Below the pieces are notes generated by a model. It was not told the DNA's origin. It saw only the letters and a list, made by a program, of their open reading frames with translations, and searched no databases. DNA of 64,000 bases, from assembly GCA_035646395.1 (NCBI GenBank), contig DASRPK010000288.1, positions 1-64,000 on the forward strand, given 5' to 3'. Source of the stretch: JABWBJ01 sp035646395 (GTDB lineage Bacteria; Gemmatimonadota; Gemmatimonadetes; Gemmatimonadales; Gemmatimonadaceae). Shown one piece after another: positions 9,050 through 17,995 of the stretch (position 1 is its first letter; the number at the start of each line of letters is the position of its first letter). The position numbers and the translations under genes are program-made.

Positions 9050-10525
9050 TTAGTACCGATAGTGTTCCGGCTTATACGGCCCCTGGTTGTCGACTCCAAT
9101 GTACGACGCCTGGTCAGGTGTCAGCTCCGTGAGCTTCGCGCCCAGCTTCTCGAGGTGCAGGCGCGCAACCTTCTCATCGAGATGCTTCGGCAGCGTGTAC
9201 ACCTTCTTCTCGTACTTGTCCGACTGCTGGTGCAACTCGATTTGCGCGAGCACCTGGTTCGAGAATGACGCCGACATCACGAAGCTCGGATGACCCGTTG
9301 CGCAGCCCAGGTTCAGCAGACGCCCTTCTGCCAGGATCAGCACCGAGTGTCCGTCAGGGAAAACCCACTCATCGTACTGCGGCTTGATGTTGATCGTGCG
9401 AATACCGGACACGCGCTTGAGGCCGGCCATGTCGATTTCGTTATCGAAGTGACCGATGTTTCCGACGATCGCCTTGTCCTTCATCCGCGACATGTGCGCC
9501 GTCGTGATCACGTCCTTGTTGCCGGTGGCGGTAATGAAAATGTCCGCGGTTGCGACCACGTCGTCGACCGTCGACACCTGGAAGCCTTCCATCGCCGCCT
9601 GCAGCGCGCAGATCGGGTCGATCTCGGTGACGACGACGCGTGCACCCTGGCCTCGGAGCGCCTGCGCGCAACCCTTTCCCACTTCGCCGTAGCCGCAGAC
9701 AACGGCCACCTTGCCGCTCAGCATAACGTCGGTGGCGCGATTCAGTCCGTCGATCACCGAGTGCCGGCAGCCGTAGATGTTGTCGAACTTCGACTTCGTG
9801 ACCGAGTCGTTCACGTTGATCGCCGGGAACAGCAGCGTGCCGTTCCGCATCATCTCGTACAGGCGATGCACGCCCGTCGTGGTTTCCTCCGACACGCCAC
9901 GGATATCTGCCGCCACTTTCGTCCACCGGCCCGGATTCACGCGCGCCTGATCGCGAAGCAGTTGCAGGATCACGCCCCATTCTTCGGGGTCGCTGTTCTC
10001 GTCGAACGCCGGGATACGACCGGCCTTCTCGAACTCCGCTCCCTTGTGGACGAGTAGCGTGGCATCCCCGCCGTCATCGAGCAGCAGGTTTGGACCGGAA
10101 CCGTCAGGCCACATGAGCGCCTGCTCGGTGCACCACCAGTATTCGTCGAGCGTCTCGCCCTTCCAGGCGAAGACCGCGATCCCGTCCGGGTTTTCGGGAG
10201 TCCCGTTAGGCCCGACGGCGACCGCCGCCGCCGCATGGTCCTGCGTCGAGAAGATGTTGCACGACACCCAGCGCACACTCGCGCCCAGGTCGACCAGCGT
10301 CTCGATGAGGACCGCGGTCTGCACCGTCATGTGCAGCGATCCCATGATCCGCGCGCCGTCGAGTGGCTTCGCGTTCCTGTGTTCGGCGCGAATGGCCATC
10401 AGGCCGGGCATCTCATGCTCGGCGAGTCGGATTTCCTTCCGGCCCCATTCTGCGAGCCCGAGATCCTTCACCTTGAAGGCGGGCCGGTCGAGGGCATTGG
10501 GAGCCGGGCGAACAGTCGTTGTCAT
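9050..10525 (-). CDS. ahcY: adenosylhomocysteinase
   Basis: A 491-residue S-adenosylhomocysteine hydrolase. It shows CNIFSTQDHAAAAV, the NAD-binding VCGYGEVGKGCAQALRGQGARVVVTEIDP Rossmann motif, NIGHFDNEID, and the conserved C-terminus ending GPYKPEHYRY. It splits SAH into adenosine and homocysteine in the cytoplasm, keeping methyltransferases free of product inhibition. It is preceded on the same strand, 68 bases away, by an ArsR-type regulator fused to a SAM-binding methyltransferase domain. The short leader (10526-10593) shows no SAH or SAM riboswitch. Confidence 0.98.
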   Translation of the reverse strand: MTTTVRPAPNALDRPAFKVKDLGLAEWGRKEIRLAEHEMPGLMAIRAEHRNAKPLDGARIMGSLHMTVQTAVLIETLVDLGASVRWVSCNIFSTQDHAAAAVAVGPNGTPENPDGIAVFAWKGETLDEYWWCTEQALMWPDGSGPNLLLDDGGDATLLVHKGAEFEKAGRIPAFDENSDPEEWGVILQLLRDQARVNPGRWTKVAADIRGVSEETTTGVHRLYEMMRNGTLLFPAINVNDSVTKSKFDNIYGCRHSVIDGLNRATDVMLSGKVAVVCGYGEVGKGCAQALRGQGARVVVTEIDPICALQAAMEGFQVSTVDDVVATADIFITATGNKDVITTAHMSRMKDKAIVGNIGHFDNEIDMAGLKRVSGIRTINIKPQYDEWVFPDGHSVLILAEGRLLNLGCATGHPSFVMSASFSNQVLAQIELHQQSDKYEKKVYTLPKHLDEKVARLHLEKLGAKLTELTPDQASYIGVDNQGPYKPEHYRY

Positions 10526-10593
10526 TGATTTGAATTCCCCGTTGAAAGATCAGTTCGTTCTGCAAGCTGCGATCTGCAATCAGCGTTCCGCAT

Positions 10594-11529
10594 TCACCTG
10601 GTTCCCGATGCCACGAACAACTCAGGCCCTTTTGCTCCCGGATCCCGCGGTAAGGCAATCACCTTCACGTGCGTGAACCCCGCGTCCTGCAGCCATTCCG
10701 TCACCTGCGCGCTCGAAAAGCCAAGCCAGACGTGACCCATACGTTCGCGAAGGTCAGTCTCGTTATGGGGCAGGAGGTCGACCAGGAGCAGGCGTCCTCC
10801 GTCCCGCAGCACGCGGTGAGTCTCGGCCAGCGCGCGCCGTGGATCGGGAGAGTGATGGAGGACCAGCGACAGGATCGCCGCGTCGAGCTCCGCCGGTTCA
10901 ATAGGCAGCGACTCGAGCTCTCCCTGCCGCAACTCGATCCCGGCCATCCCGGCCGCACGTGTGCGGGCTTGCTCCAGCATGCCGGCCGACGCGTCCACTC
11001 CAACCACCCGGCGCACAAACGGAGCGAGAAGGACCGCGAGATGGCCGCTCCCGCACCCCAGGTCGCCCACGACCCAACGATCGTCGAGAAGACCTAACAA
11101 CGCGCCACCACCAACCGCGCTGCCGAAAAGCTCCTGCCGAAGCGCGTCCCACGACTCGCCGGCCCCGGCGAAAAATTCGCGCGATTTCGCACGTCTCTGC
11201 GCCATCACCTCTGCCAGCCGGGCGAGATCACGCGTGTGCGACGGGTCTTCTCGGAGGTCGTCCGCGACCACCGACCAGAGTCGATGGGCGCCCGAGTCGA
11301 GGGCGGCGTTCCCCGAGTAAAACCGACTCGTGCCCTCTTGTCGAGTGCTCACCCAACCGTCGTCCGAGAGCACTCGGAGGTGCCGGCTCACCGTCGACTG
11401 CGGAAGGGCCAGCACCGCACACAGTTCGCCGACAGTGAGTTCGTGCTCCTCGAGTGCGAGCAGGATCCGCCCGCGCGTTGGATCGGCGAGCGTAGCGAGT
11501 CGGTCGTGTACGTGGGCAGTAGCAGTCAT
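10594..11529 (-). CDS. ArsR-family regulator fused to a SAM-dependent methyltransferase domain
   Basis: A 311-residue protein. The N-terminal winged helix (residues 1 to about 100) has ADPTRGRILLALEEHELTVGELCAVL and LPQSTVSRHLRVLSDDGWV. The C-terminal class I methyltransferase fold has motif I VVGDLGCGSGHLAVLLA, an acidic VVGVDAS strand and ILSLVLHHSPDPRRAL. It carries no obvious CxC metal site, so SAM or SAH is a more likely ligand than a metal. Placement directly upstream of ahcY suggests control of the methyl cycle. The start at 11529 was chosen because the longer frame runs through a promoter and a palindromic operator. Confidence 0.88.
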   Translation of the reverse strand: MTATAHVHDRLATLADPTRGRILLALEEHELTVGELCAVLALPQSTVSRHLRVLSDDGWVSTRQEGTSRFYSGNAALDSGAHRLWSVVADDLREDPSHTRDLARLAEVMAQRRAKSREFFAGAGESWDALRQELFGSAVGGGALLGLLDDRWVVGDLGCGSGHLAVLLAPFVRRVVGVDASAGMLEQARTRAAGMAGIELRQGELESLPIEPAELDAAILSLVLHHSPDPRRALAETHRVLRDGGRLLLVDLLPHNETDLRERMGHVWLGFSSAQVTEWLQDAGFTHVKVIALPRDPGAKGPELFVASGTR

Positions 11530-11546
11530 ATCCGTTAATCCGGATA
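11529..11546 (-). promoter_or_regulatory. palindromic operator at the arsR-methyltransferase start
   Basis: TATCCG, six bases, then CGGATA: a perfect 6+6 inverted repeat between the predicted transcription start and the start codon. Its position fits negative autoregulation by the ArsR-type protein encoded here. The binding protein is inferred, not shown. Confidence 0.6.
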
Positions 11547-11548
11547 GA

Positions 11549-11577
11549 ATGCTAGACACTAATCTGTGCCCTCGCAA
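11549..11577 (-). promoter_or_regulatory. sigma-70-like promoter of the arsR-methyltransferase/ahcY unit
   Basis: Reading the minus strand: TTGCGA (-35), a 17-base spacer, and TAGCAT (-10). The expected start of transcription falls just before or within the palindromic operator. Each hexamer matches the consensus at four of six positions. Confidence 0.5.
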
Positions 11578-11745
11578 GGTCACGTCAGTATCGCGACACT
11601 ATAGAGCTTGGTAGCGACAGCGATCCGCTTACTCTTCCAGCTTTCTGCGCCACGTATAGCTATGACGCAGAAGCCGTTAGCAGTCACGCCATGAAGTGTC
11701 TTCTAACCCGTGCACCTTCTGCCAGCCTGCTCGCCTGCCCGCCTT

Positions 11746-12330
11746 CTACATCCCCGGCGTAAACATGATGTGCGCCTTCGGCGTTCCGGCGAACATGATC
11801 CAGGGCGCATTTGCTTGCGGTTTCTCGCTCAAGCCAGTGCTCGCGCCGGTCGCGTAAGGGATGTAGACCACATACAACCACCGCGCTCCGGGAGCCGTCT
11901 TTGTCGCCGGATCGAACGCACCGCCGTTGAGCGAGTAGAGGCTCGACGGGTTGTTCGGAATCTTCAGCGTTCCCGCTTTGGCCTCGCGAAAACGAACGCT
12001 GTCAACCTGGGCACCCGTTACGCCGCTCGTCCGCAATTCGCGGCCACGAGCCATGAACGGCTCCATCGCGTCGTGATAACAGGCAACGTGGAATGCCGCG
12101 ATCTTCGGATCGTCGGCGAGGCAGATCATCGTCCCGGTGCCTTTGCGAAGGGTCGTGAGCTTTCCGTCCGAACCATAGCCAAGGACTGTTGCGGTTGGCC
12201 GAGCTTCGGCGGGTAAGGGGAGAACCGCGGCCGCGATCTGGTCGTCCGGCGATGGGACGGTTGGCGTCTGAGCAGAAGCGGTGGTTGCGACAATGGTCAG
12301 CGTCAGGGCTAACCCGGTACGAACACTCAT
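11746..12330 (-). CDS. exported hypothetical protein
   Basis: A 194-residue protein with a clean signal peptide (MSVRTGLALTLTIVATTASAQ). A strong ribosome-binding site (GGGGGAG) precedes the ATG, so the much longer open frame upstream, antisense to the aminotransferase, is rejected. The mature part has paired cysteines (MICLADD and HVACYHD) and ends with GARWLYVVYIPYATGASTGL and APWIMFAGTPKAHIMFTPGM. I do not recognise the family. It follows the aminotransferase gene by 14 bases on the same strand and is probably co-transcribed with it. Confidence 0.8.
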   Translation of the reverse strand: MSVRTGLALTLTIVATTASAQTPTVPSPDDQIAAAVLPLPAEARPTATVLGYGSDGKLTTLRKGTGTMICLADDPKIAAFHVACYHDAMEPFMARGRELRTSGVTGAQVDSVRFREAKAGTLKIPNNPSSLYSLNGGAFDPATKTAPGARWLYVVYIPYATGASTGLSEKPQANAPWIMFAGTPKAHIMFTPGM

Positions 12331-12344
12331 GCTGTTCTCCCCCC

Positions 12345-13655
12345 TCAGGAAAGTGACTCGAGACCCGCACGCAGCCGCGGGAGGGCAACTTCGATATCTG
12401 CCACCGAAACTGCGCCGACAGAGAGCCGGAACCACCCCTCGTCGGTGGTTGAACCAAACGCGTCGAACGGAACGACCGCCATCCCCGCCTCCTCCAACAG
12501 CCACTTCCTCACGTCGTCCGCATTTGAAAGCCGCGATCCGGTCCTCGTCGTACGACCCACGAGGTTGAAGCGCGCGCTCAGGTAGATCGCGCCCATCGGC
12601 TCGATCGCATCGACGGCATGACCCGCGACCTTGAACTGCTGGATGGCCGAATACAGCAGCTGCAGCCGCTGCTGCACTCCGGCGATCAGGGCGTCGCGGA
12701 ACGTCGCAATGGCATCCAGGTCGTCCAGCAACTTCGCCGTGGCGATCTGCTCGGCCCGGGGTGCCCACGTGCCGACGTGCGTCAGGATGTTCTCCATCAC
12801 CTTGATGGCCGGCGCCGGACCCACCACCCAACCCACCCGCATTCCGGTGGCGGCGAACGCCTTCGAGATGCCGTCCACGAGGATCGTATAGGGCGCCATC
12901 TCCGGTCGCAGCGACACCGGGTTGACGTGCTCCACGGCGCCGAAGGTGAGCTGCCAGTATACGTGGTCGTACATCACGTAGAGCGGCCCGTCGGCGGCGC
13001 TGCGCCGCGCATTCTCCTCCAGCACCAGGTCGCAAATCGCGCCTAACGACTCGGCGCTGAACGCGGTGCCCGTGGGATTCAGGGGCGAGTTGAGCGCCAG
13101 CAGCCGCGCGCGCCTGACGAGTGGTTCGAGGCGCTCGCGGGTAGGGAGGAACGCATCCGCTGAGCCGCACTCGAGCAGCAGCGGTTCCGCGCCCATCATG
13201 TGCGTGTAGTAGTTGTTGTTCCAGGACGGCACGCCGTAAATCACGCCCTCGCCTTCTCCCACCAGTGTGCGGTACGTGCCGTACACTCCTGGACGCGAGC
13301 CGGTAGTCACCAGCACGCTTTCCAGGGGATACGACAGCCCGAGGGCATTCTCGTAGAACCGGCAAATGGATTCCCGCAGAACGGGCATGCCGATACCGGG
13401 CGGGTAGTTGGTCTCACCTTTCCGTAGCGCCTCGATCGTCCCCTCTTCGAGCAACTTGGGAACACGGAACTGCCGGGGATCGAAGTCGCCAACCGTGAGA
13501 TTGCAGATCTTCTCACCGGCCGCGAGGCGAGCCCGGATTTCCGTCGCGATACGAAGGATCTCGGAACCCTTCAACGATCCTGCGAGTGGCGCGGCCCGGA
13601 ACGGCAGACCGCTCGATTCGGCGGTTACGACAACGGAAGTGGTCGACGGAGGCAT
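12345..13655 (-). CDS. PLP-dependent aminotransferase (class I/II)
   Basis: A 436-residue fold-type I aminotransferase. It contains NLTVGDFDPRQF near the N-terminus, NYPPGIGMPVLRESICRFYE, NSPLNPTGTAFS, and the Schiff-base lysine in DGISKAFAATGMRVGWVVGP. The C-terminal GWFRLSVGAVSVADIEVALPRL is also typical. This places it in the aspartate/tyrosine aminotransferase superfamily, but the substrate cannot be fixed. It reads toward the exported hypothetical gene 14 bases downstream. The intergenic region upstream (13656-13859) shows no clear promoter. Confidence 0.92.
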   Translation of the reverse strand: MPPSTTSVVVTAESSGLPFRAAPLAGSLKGSEILRIATEIRARLAAGEKICNLTVGDFDPRQFRVPKLLEEGTIEALRKGETNYPPGIGMPVLRESICRFYENALGLSYPLESVLVTTGSRPGVYGTYRTLVGEGEGVIYGVPSWNNNYYTHMMGAEPLLLECGSADAFLPTRERLEPLVRRARLLALNSPLNPTGTAFSAESLGAICDLVLEENARRSAADGPLYVMYDHVYWQLTFGAVEHVNPVSLRPEMAPYTILVDGISKAFAATGMRVGWVVGPAPAIKVMENILTHVGTWAPRAEQIATAKLLDDLDAIATFRDALIAGVQQRLQLLYSAIQQFKVAGHAVDAIEPMGAIYLSARFNLVGRTTRTGSRLSNADDVRKWLLEEAGMAVVPFDAFGSTTDEGWFRLSVGAVSVADIEVALPRLRAGLESLS

Positions 13656-13859
13656 GAGGGTGTGATTCGAGGCCGGAGCTGATCTGACAAATTAGGACCT
13701 GGTCGCTATTGCCCCAATGACCGTCCGCCTGGTCGCGGCGTCTGGTTTACCCGCAGGGGCGAGCAGCCGTCCATAAAGGTTGGCCGGAACGTGAATGCCG
13801 GCCCTGACTATTATTGGACTGCGTCTTCGCCCAGACCAGAACGCCCGGAGCGTATCCCT

Positions 13860-14417
13860 TTGCGCCTGAAAGCCCTGTTCCTCACAGTCCTCATTGGCTG
13901 CATCGCGCAGGACGCGGTCGCCCAGACACGGCCATCGACGGTACCCGTCCCTCCCGGATCTCGCGTCCGGGTCAAAACGCCGACCCTGGTCGCGCCGCTG
14001 GTTGCGAATTTCCTCGAGCAGCGGGGCGACACCCTCGTGTTCATCGAGGACGGCTTGGGGCGAGGCCTCTGGTCTTTCGCGATCGGTCAGATCGAAAAGC
14101 TCGAGATGACCGCCGGTGAGGCCAGTGTAAACAAGGCGCCAATCGCCAAGAGCGCTGCCATCGGAGCCGGCGTAGGCCTCGTCCTCGGTGTCCTTTTCGC
14201 CTCGGTTGCTGACCCCTCCGATGACTCCAAGAAGTACAGCGCTTTCCTGACCGGCGCCCTCGGCGCCGGCGTGGGCGCCGGCGTGGGCGCCTTCGTCGGC
14301 TCGCGCGTCAAATCCGAGCGGTGGGTCACGGTCCCACTTCCACTGCCCCGCCAGTTTTCAATCAGGCTGAGTGGTCACGGCGTCGCCATCTCCGTTCCCC
14401 TGCCCGGGTCGCGTTAG
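13860..14417 (+). CDS. exported protein with glycine-zipper-like membrane segments
   Basis: With a TTG start the protein is 185 residues long and begins with a signal peptide (MRLKALFLTVLIGCIAQDAVAQ); GGAG lies 9 bases upstream. An in-frame ATG at 13791 would add 23 residues that do not look like a signal. The mature part has a small beta-rich domain (PGSRVRVKTPTLVAPLVANFLEQRGDTLVF) followed by two Gly/Ala-rich hydrophobic stretches (IGAGVGLVLGVLFASVAD and GALGAGVGAGVGAFVG) resembling glycine zippers. Function is unknown; a membrane-associated envelope protein is likely. The stop TAG lies inside a CGTTAGGC word. Confidence 0.7.
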   Translation: MRLKALFLTVLIGCIAQDAVAQTRPSTVPVPPGSRVRVKTPTLVAPLVANFLEQRGDTLVFIEDGLGRGLWSFAIGQIEKLEMTAGEASVNKAPIAKSAAIGAGVGLVLGVLFASVADPSDDSKKYSAFLTGALGAGVGAGVGAFVGSRVKSERWVTVPLPLPRQFSIRLSGHGVAISVPLPGSR

Positions 14418-14436
14418 GCGGACAACGCAGGACCAG

Positions 14437-14874
14437 ATGACCGGGCACGGCTGCGATCAATGTGGTGCCCGATACGAGTCGCCGGATGACGGCTGCCGGC
14501 AGCGCTTCGAGCTGTTGCTCGCGCTCGATCACTCGCGGCAGGAACCCTGGGGAAGCCGGCACGGAAGTGCCTTCGCCGCGTTCATGCTCCAGCATCCGGT
14601 GGGGCGGGCTCGCGAGGTACTCGAGCGGTGCTGGCTCCTGCTGTATCGCGTCTGGGTCGCCGGCGACGATCCGCTGGCCGTGACGCAGGCGCTTCGCGAT
14701 GCGCAGGGTGGGGCGCCTCCGCATTTGACCGCTCCGCCACTCCCGCCGGGTGCCGTTGAGCCCCGAAGCTTCCCGATCACAATTGCAGCCCTGGGCGACT
14801 TCGAGCCGCGGGACTACTCACGCCTTCTCGAGGCGTGGTGCCGGGCGACGCTCGAGGCATTGGGAACCTCTTAA
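14437..14874 (+). CDS. DUF5946 family protein
   Basis: A 145-residue cytoplasmic protein starting MTGHGCDQCGARYESPDDGCRQRFELLLALDH, with a CxxC pair and a third Cys that may bind metal, then AAFMLQHP and later LPPGAVEPRSFPITIAALGDFEP and the terminal RLLEAWCRATLEAL. This pattern resembles DUF5946, a family of unknown function. The reading frame extends upstream, but the CDQCGA motif begins right after the ATG at 14437. It is separated from the upstream gene by 19 bases. Confidence 0.7.
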   Translation: MTGHGCDQCGARYESPDDGCRQRFELLLALDHSRQEPWGSRHGSAFAAFMLQHPVGRAREVLERCWLLLYRVWVAGDDPLAVTQALRDAQGGAPPHLTAPPLPPGAVEPRSFPITIAALGDFEPRDYSRLLEAWCRATLEALGTS

Positions 14875-14966
14875 GCCGGCTATACGGTTTCGGCAAACCC
14901 GGTGTCTTGCTCTTACTGTCCAATGGCTCTCATTCTTTGGCGCCGCATCCACGCCCGAGGTTTTCG

Positions 14967-17957
14967 ATGATTTCGCGTCTGTCCCGGATTTTTCTTGTCG
15001 CCGCCCTCCTTCCCGTTGCCGTCGTTGCCCAGACCTTGCCGGCATCGCAGGCCGCAACGCCTCCCGTCCAAACGTCCGTGGGCGCGAAAAAGGCGCTCAC
15101 CATCAGCGACTACTCGAAGTGGCGGAGTATCGAAGGCGCTGAAATCTCCCCGGACGGGAAGTGGGTCGCGTACGCGTTGCGATTCATGAACACGCTGCCC
15201 GCCGAATCCAAGCCCGCCCTGCACATCGTGAACCTGGATTCGAACCAGGATATCGAGGTGCCTAACGCGCACTCACCGTCCTTCTCGTCGGATTCGCGGT
15301 GGGTGGTCTACCAGATCGACTCGGTGCCGGCCCGTGGTGGACGGACAGGTGGCGCGGGGAGCACGCCGCCCGCCACCGACACGAGTGCCGCTGCTGGTGC
15401 GGCGCCCCAAAATCCGGGCGCCGTCGCGCCACCCCAGGGCGCGGGGCGCTCGGGTGCAGGAGTGACCGTGCCACCCCGGATGGAGTTGCGCGAGCTTGCC
15501 TCGGGTCGCACGCAATCGTGGCAACGGATGCAGTCCGGCGACTTCAACGCTGTTGCGTCGCACCTGATCCTCCGTCGCCGAGCCGCTGCGGGTCCGGGTC
15601 GCGGAGCTGGTCCGGCTCCGGCCCCTGCCGGTCCGAACGCGGTGCGCGGGACCGACGCTGTCGTCCATGATCTGGCCAGCGGTCGCTCACTCTTCCTCGG
15701 TTCGGTCGGCGACATCTCGTTCAACCGGCAGGGAGACCTGCTTGCCTACACCGTGGATGCGCAGGTGCGCGACGGCAATGGCCTGTTCATGATCGACGTC
15801 CGCAGCGGTCGGACTCACGTGCTCGATAACGACTCGCTGCAGTACAACCGCCTGACGTGGAGCGACGATGGAAATCGCGTCGCGGTCCTGAAGGGACGCC
15901 CCGTCGAGCGGATGCGCGAGCGTGACAATGTCCTGCTGGCGCTGTCGAACCTGCGTACGATGATCGACGATCCGGAGATTGCGGCCTCGAAGCTGGAGCC
16001 CTCGGCAACCGGATTCCCGAAGGGATTCGTCGTCAGCGAGCGCACACCGTTGTCGTGGAGCGAAGACGGGAAGCGGATCTTCCTCGGCATCATTCCGCAG
16101 ACATCGGCGCCCGATACGGCCCGCCGGCGGAGTACGGATTCCATCGCCGACGTGGACATCTGGCGTACGGACGACGAGCGCATCCAGTCGCAGCAGATGA
16201 TCCAGGCCGAGCAGGAGCGGAATTTCACGTTCCGGCAGGCGTTCGACGTCACCGAGGGCAAGTACATCACCCTCACCGATTCGGCGATGCGCACGGTGGA
16301 GATCTCGCTCGACGGGCGATGGGCCGTCGGCCGCGATACGCGCGCCTACATCTCGGATTACAAGCGCCCCGCTGCGGACTTCTATCGCGTCAATACCGCG
16401 ACCGGCGAGCGCACACTGATGATGAAGGGGCAGCTTACCCAGCAGCATGCGTTAGGCATCTCGCCTGACGGGAAGCGGTACCTGTACTGGAAGGACAACC
16501 GTTTCCAGGCCTGGGACCTCGATGAGGGCACGAGCCGCACGCTGGGCAACGGCACAAATGGCTTCATCAACACGGAATTCGACTACCCGGGGCCGAAGCC
16601 GTCATATGGCGTCGTCGGCTACACGCCGGACGGGAAGAACGTGATCGTCGCACAGCGCTACGACCTGGTGATGATTCCGCTCGACCGCTCGGCCGGCACG
16701 CGGAACCTGACGACAGGTATCGGCGCGCGACGCGAGCTGCGTTTCCGTCCCGTTCGCACCGAACCGATCGACTCGTCCGCCCCGCGCCGGGTGCGGTCGC
16801 GTCAGGAGGTCGACGTGACGAAGCCGCTCACGCTCTCGGCGTACGGCGAGTACTCCAAGAAGTCCGGCTTCTACCAGCTGGAGAATGGAACGCTCAAGGA
16901 GCTCGTGCTGGACGACGCCGTATTCAGCAATCCCGTTCGCGCGTCGAAGGCTGATCGGTTCCTGTTCACCCGGCAGACGTTCGTCGATTTCCCCGACCTG
17001 CGCGTCTCGGGTCCCACGCTCGCGGACTCGCGGAAGATCACCGATGCCAATCCGCAACAGGCCGAGTACATGTGGGGGCGCCGCGTGTTGTTTGACTACA
17101 GGAACAAGGATGGCGTGCGGTTGCAGGGCATCGTGGCGCTGCCTGACGATTACAAGCAGGGCGAGAAGCGGCCGATGATCGTGAGTTTCTACGAGAAGAA
17201 CTCGCAGAACCTGCACCGGTACACGGCACCGTCGTTTGTAACCGGCATGGGCACGATCCCGGTGGAAGCACTAAGCCGCGGTTACATCACCATGTACGCA
17301 GACGTGCACTTCCGCACCGGGTCGTCGCACAGCGACATGCTCGAGGGCGTTGAGGCCGCAACGAAGAAGGTGATCGAGCTCGGCTACGCGGACCCGAAGA
17401 AGATCGCGGTCCACGGACACAGTTATGGCGGCGAGGGCGCTGCCTTCATCGGGACGCGGTCGAAGATGTTCGCCGCGGTTGGCATGGGCGCCGGCGTGAC
17501 CGATCTGTTCTCCGACTTCAGCCAGAGCTGGGGATGGTCGTACCAGGTGACTGGCGGCAGCGGTATGAACGGAAACGACTACTACCTCTTCGGCCAGGGT
17601 CGCTGGGGGAAGTCGCCGTGGGATGATCCCGAGCTGTATCGCAACGAAAGCGCGCTGGCCCACGCGCCTAACGCCGTGGCGCCATTTCTGATCATGCACG
17701 GCACGGCCGATCCGACGGTGGCGTTCAGCGAGGGGATGAACTTCTACAACGCGCTTCGGTTCAACGGAAAGAAGGCGGTGATGCTGGCGTATCCGGGTGA
17801 AGGCCACGGTTTGCGCGGCCTCGCCAACCGTCGTGACCTGACCATCCGGTACTTCCAGTTCTTCGATCACTACCTCAAGGGCGCTCCGGCACCAAAGTGG
17901 ATGATCGATGGTGTACCGTACATCGTGAAGGATGCGGTGAAAGGGGATCCAAAGTGA
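14967..17957 (+). CDS. exported S9-family serine peptidase (prolyl oligopeptidase-like)
   Basis: A 996-residue exported peptidase. The signal peptide MISRLSRIFLVAALLPVAVVAQ precedes a WD40/TolB-like propeller (for example YSKWRSIEGAEISPDGKWVAYAL) interrupted by a Pro/Ala/Gly-rich low-complexity insert at residues about 115-220. The C-terminal alpha/beta-hydrolase domain has the triad S819 (GHSYGG), D915 (HGTADPTV) and H947 (GEGHGLRG). It is longer than typical S9 dipeptidyl peptidases (600-750 residues). It probably trims imported or envelope peptides in the periplasm. The next gene follows after a short tandem repeat. Confidence 0.93.
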   Translation: MISRLSRIFLVAALLPVAVVAQTLPASQAATPPVQTSVGAKKALTISDYSKWRSIEGAEISPDGKWVAYALRFMNTLPAESKPALHIVNLDSNQDIEVPNAHSPSFSSDSRWVVYQIDSVPARGGRTGGAGSTPPATDTSAAAGAAPQNPGAVAPPQGAGRSGAGVTVPPRMELRELASGRTQSWQRMQSGDFNAVASHLILRRRAAAGPGRGAGPAPAPAGPNAVRGTDAVVHDLASGRSLFLGSVGDISFNRQGDLLAYTVDAQVRDGNGLFMIDVRSGRTHVLDNDSLQYNRLTWSDDGNRVAVLKGRPVERMRERDNVLLALSNLRTMIDDPEIAASKLEPSATGFPKGFVVSERTPLSWSEDGKRIFLGIIPQTSAPDTARRRSTDSIADVDIWRTDDERIQSQQMIQAEQERNFTFRQAFDVTEGKYITLTDSAMRTVEISLDGRWAVGRDTRAYISDYKRPAADFYRVNTATGERTLMMKGQLTQQHALGISPDGKRYLYWKDNRFQAWDLDEGTSRTLGNGTNGFINTEFDYPGPKPSYGVVGYTPDGKNVIVAQRYDLVMIPLDRSAGTRNLTTGIGARRELRFRPVRTEPIDSSAPRRVRSRQEVDVTKPLTLSAYGEYSKKSGFYQLENGTLKELVLDDAVFSNPVRASKADRFLFTRQTFVDFPDLRVSGPTLADSRKITDANPQQAEYMWGRRVLFDYRNKDGVRLQGIVALPDDYKQGEKRPMIVSFYEKNSQNLHRYTAPSFVTGMGTIPVEALSRGYITMYADVHFRTGSSHSDMLEGVEAATKKVIELGYADPKKIAVHGHSYGGEGAAFIGTRSKMFAAVGMGAGVTDLFSDFSQSWGWSYQVTGGSGMNGNDYYLFGQGRWGKSPWDDPELYRNESALAHAPNAVAPFLIMHGTADPTVAFSEGMNFYNALRFNGKKAVMLAYPGEGHGLRGLANRRDLTIRYFQFFDHYLKGAPAPKWMIDGVPYIVKDAVKGDPK

Positions 17958-17986
17958 CGGGTAAACGGGTAAACGGGTAAACGGGG
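17957..17986. repeat. 8-bp tandem repeat (ACGGGTAA)
   Basis: Three exact ACGGGTAA units plus a partial fourth. The array begins at the last base of the S9 peptidase stop codon and ends 9 bases before the next start codon, so it fills almost the whole spacer. Confidence 0.9.
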
Positions 17987-17995
17987 AGAAACTCA

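Noticed and set aside
10526..10593. SAH riboswitch upstream of ahcY
   Set aside because: The 68-base leader has no recognisable SAH or SAM aptamer core; a protein regulator lies upstream instead.
11746..13365. A 539-residue open frame on the minus strand
   Set aside because: Its first two thirds are antisense-frame shadow of the aminotransferase and Arg/Gly-rich; only the part from the ATG at 12330, with a ribosome-binding site and signal peptide, is a gene.
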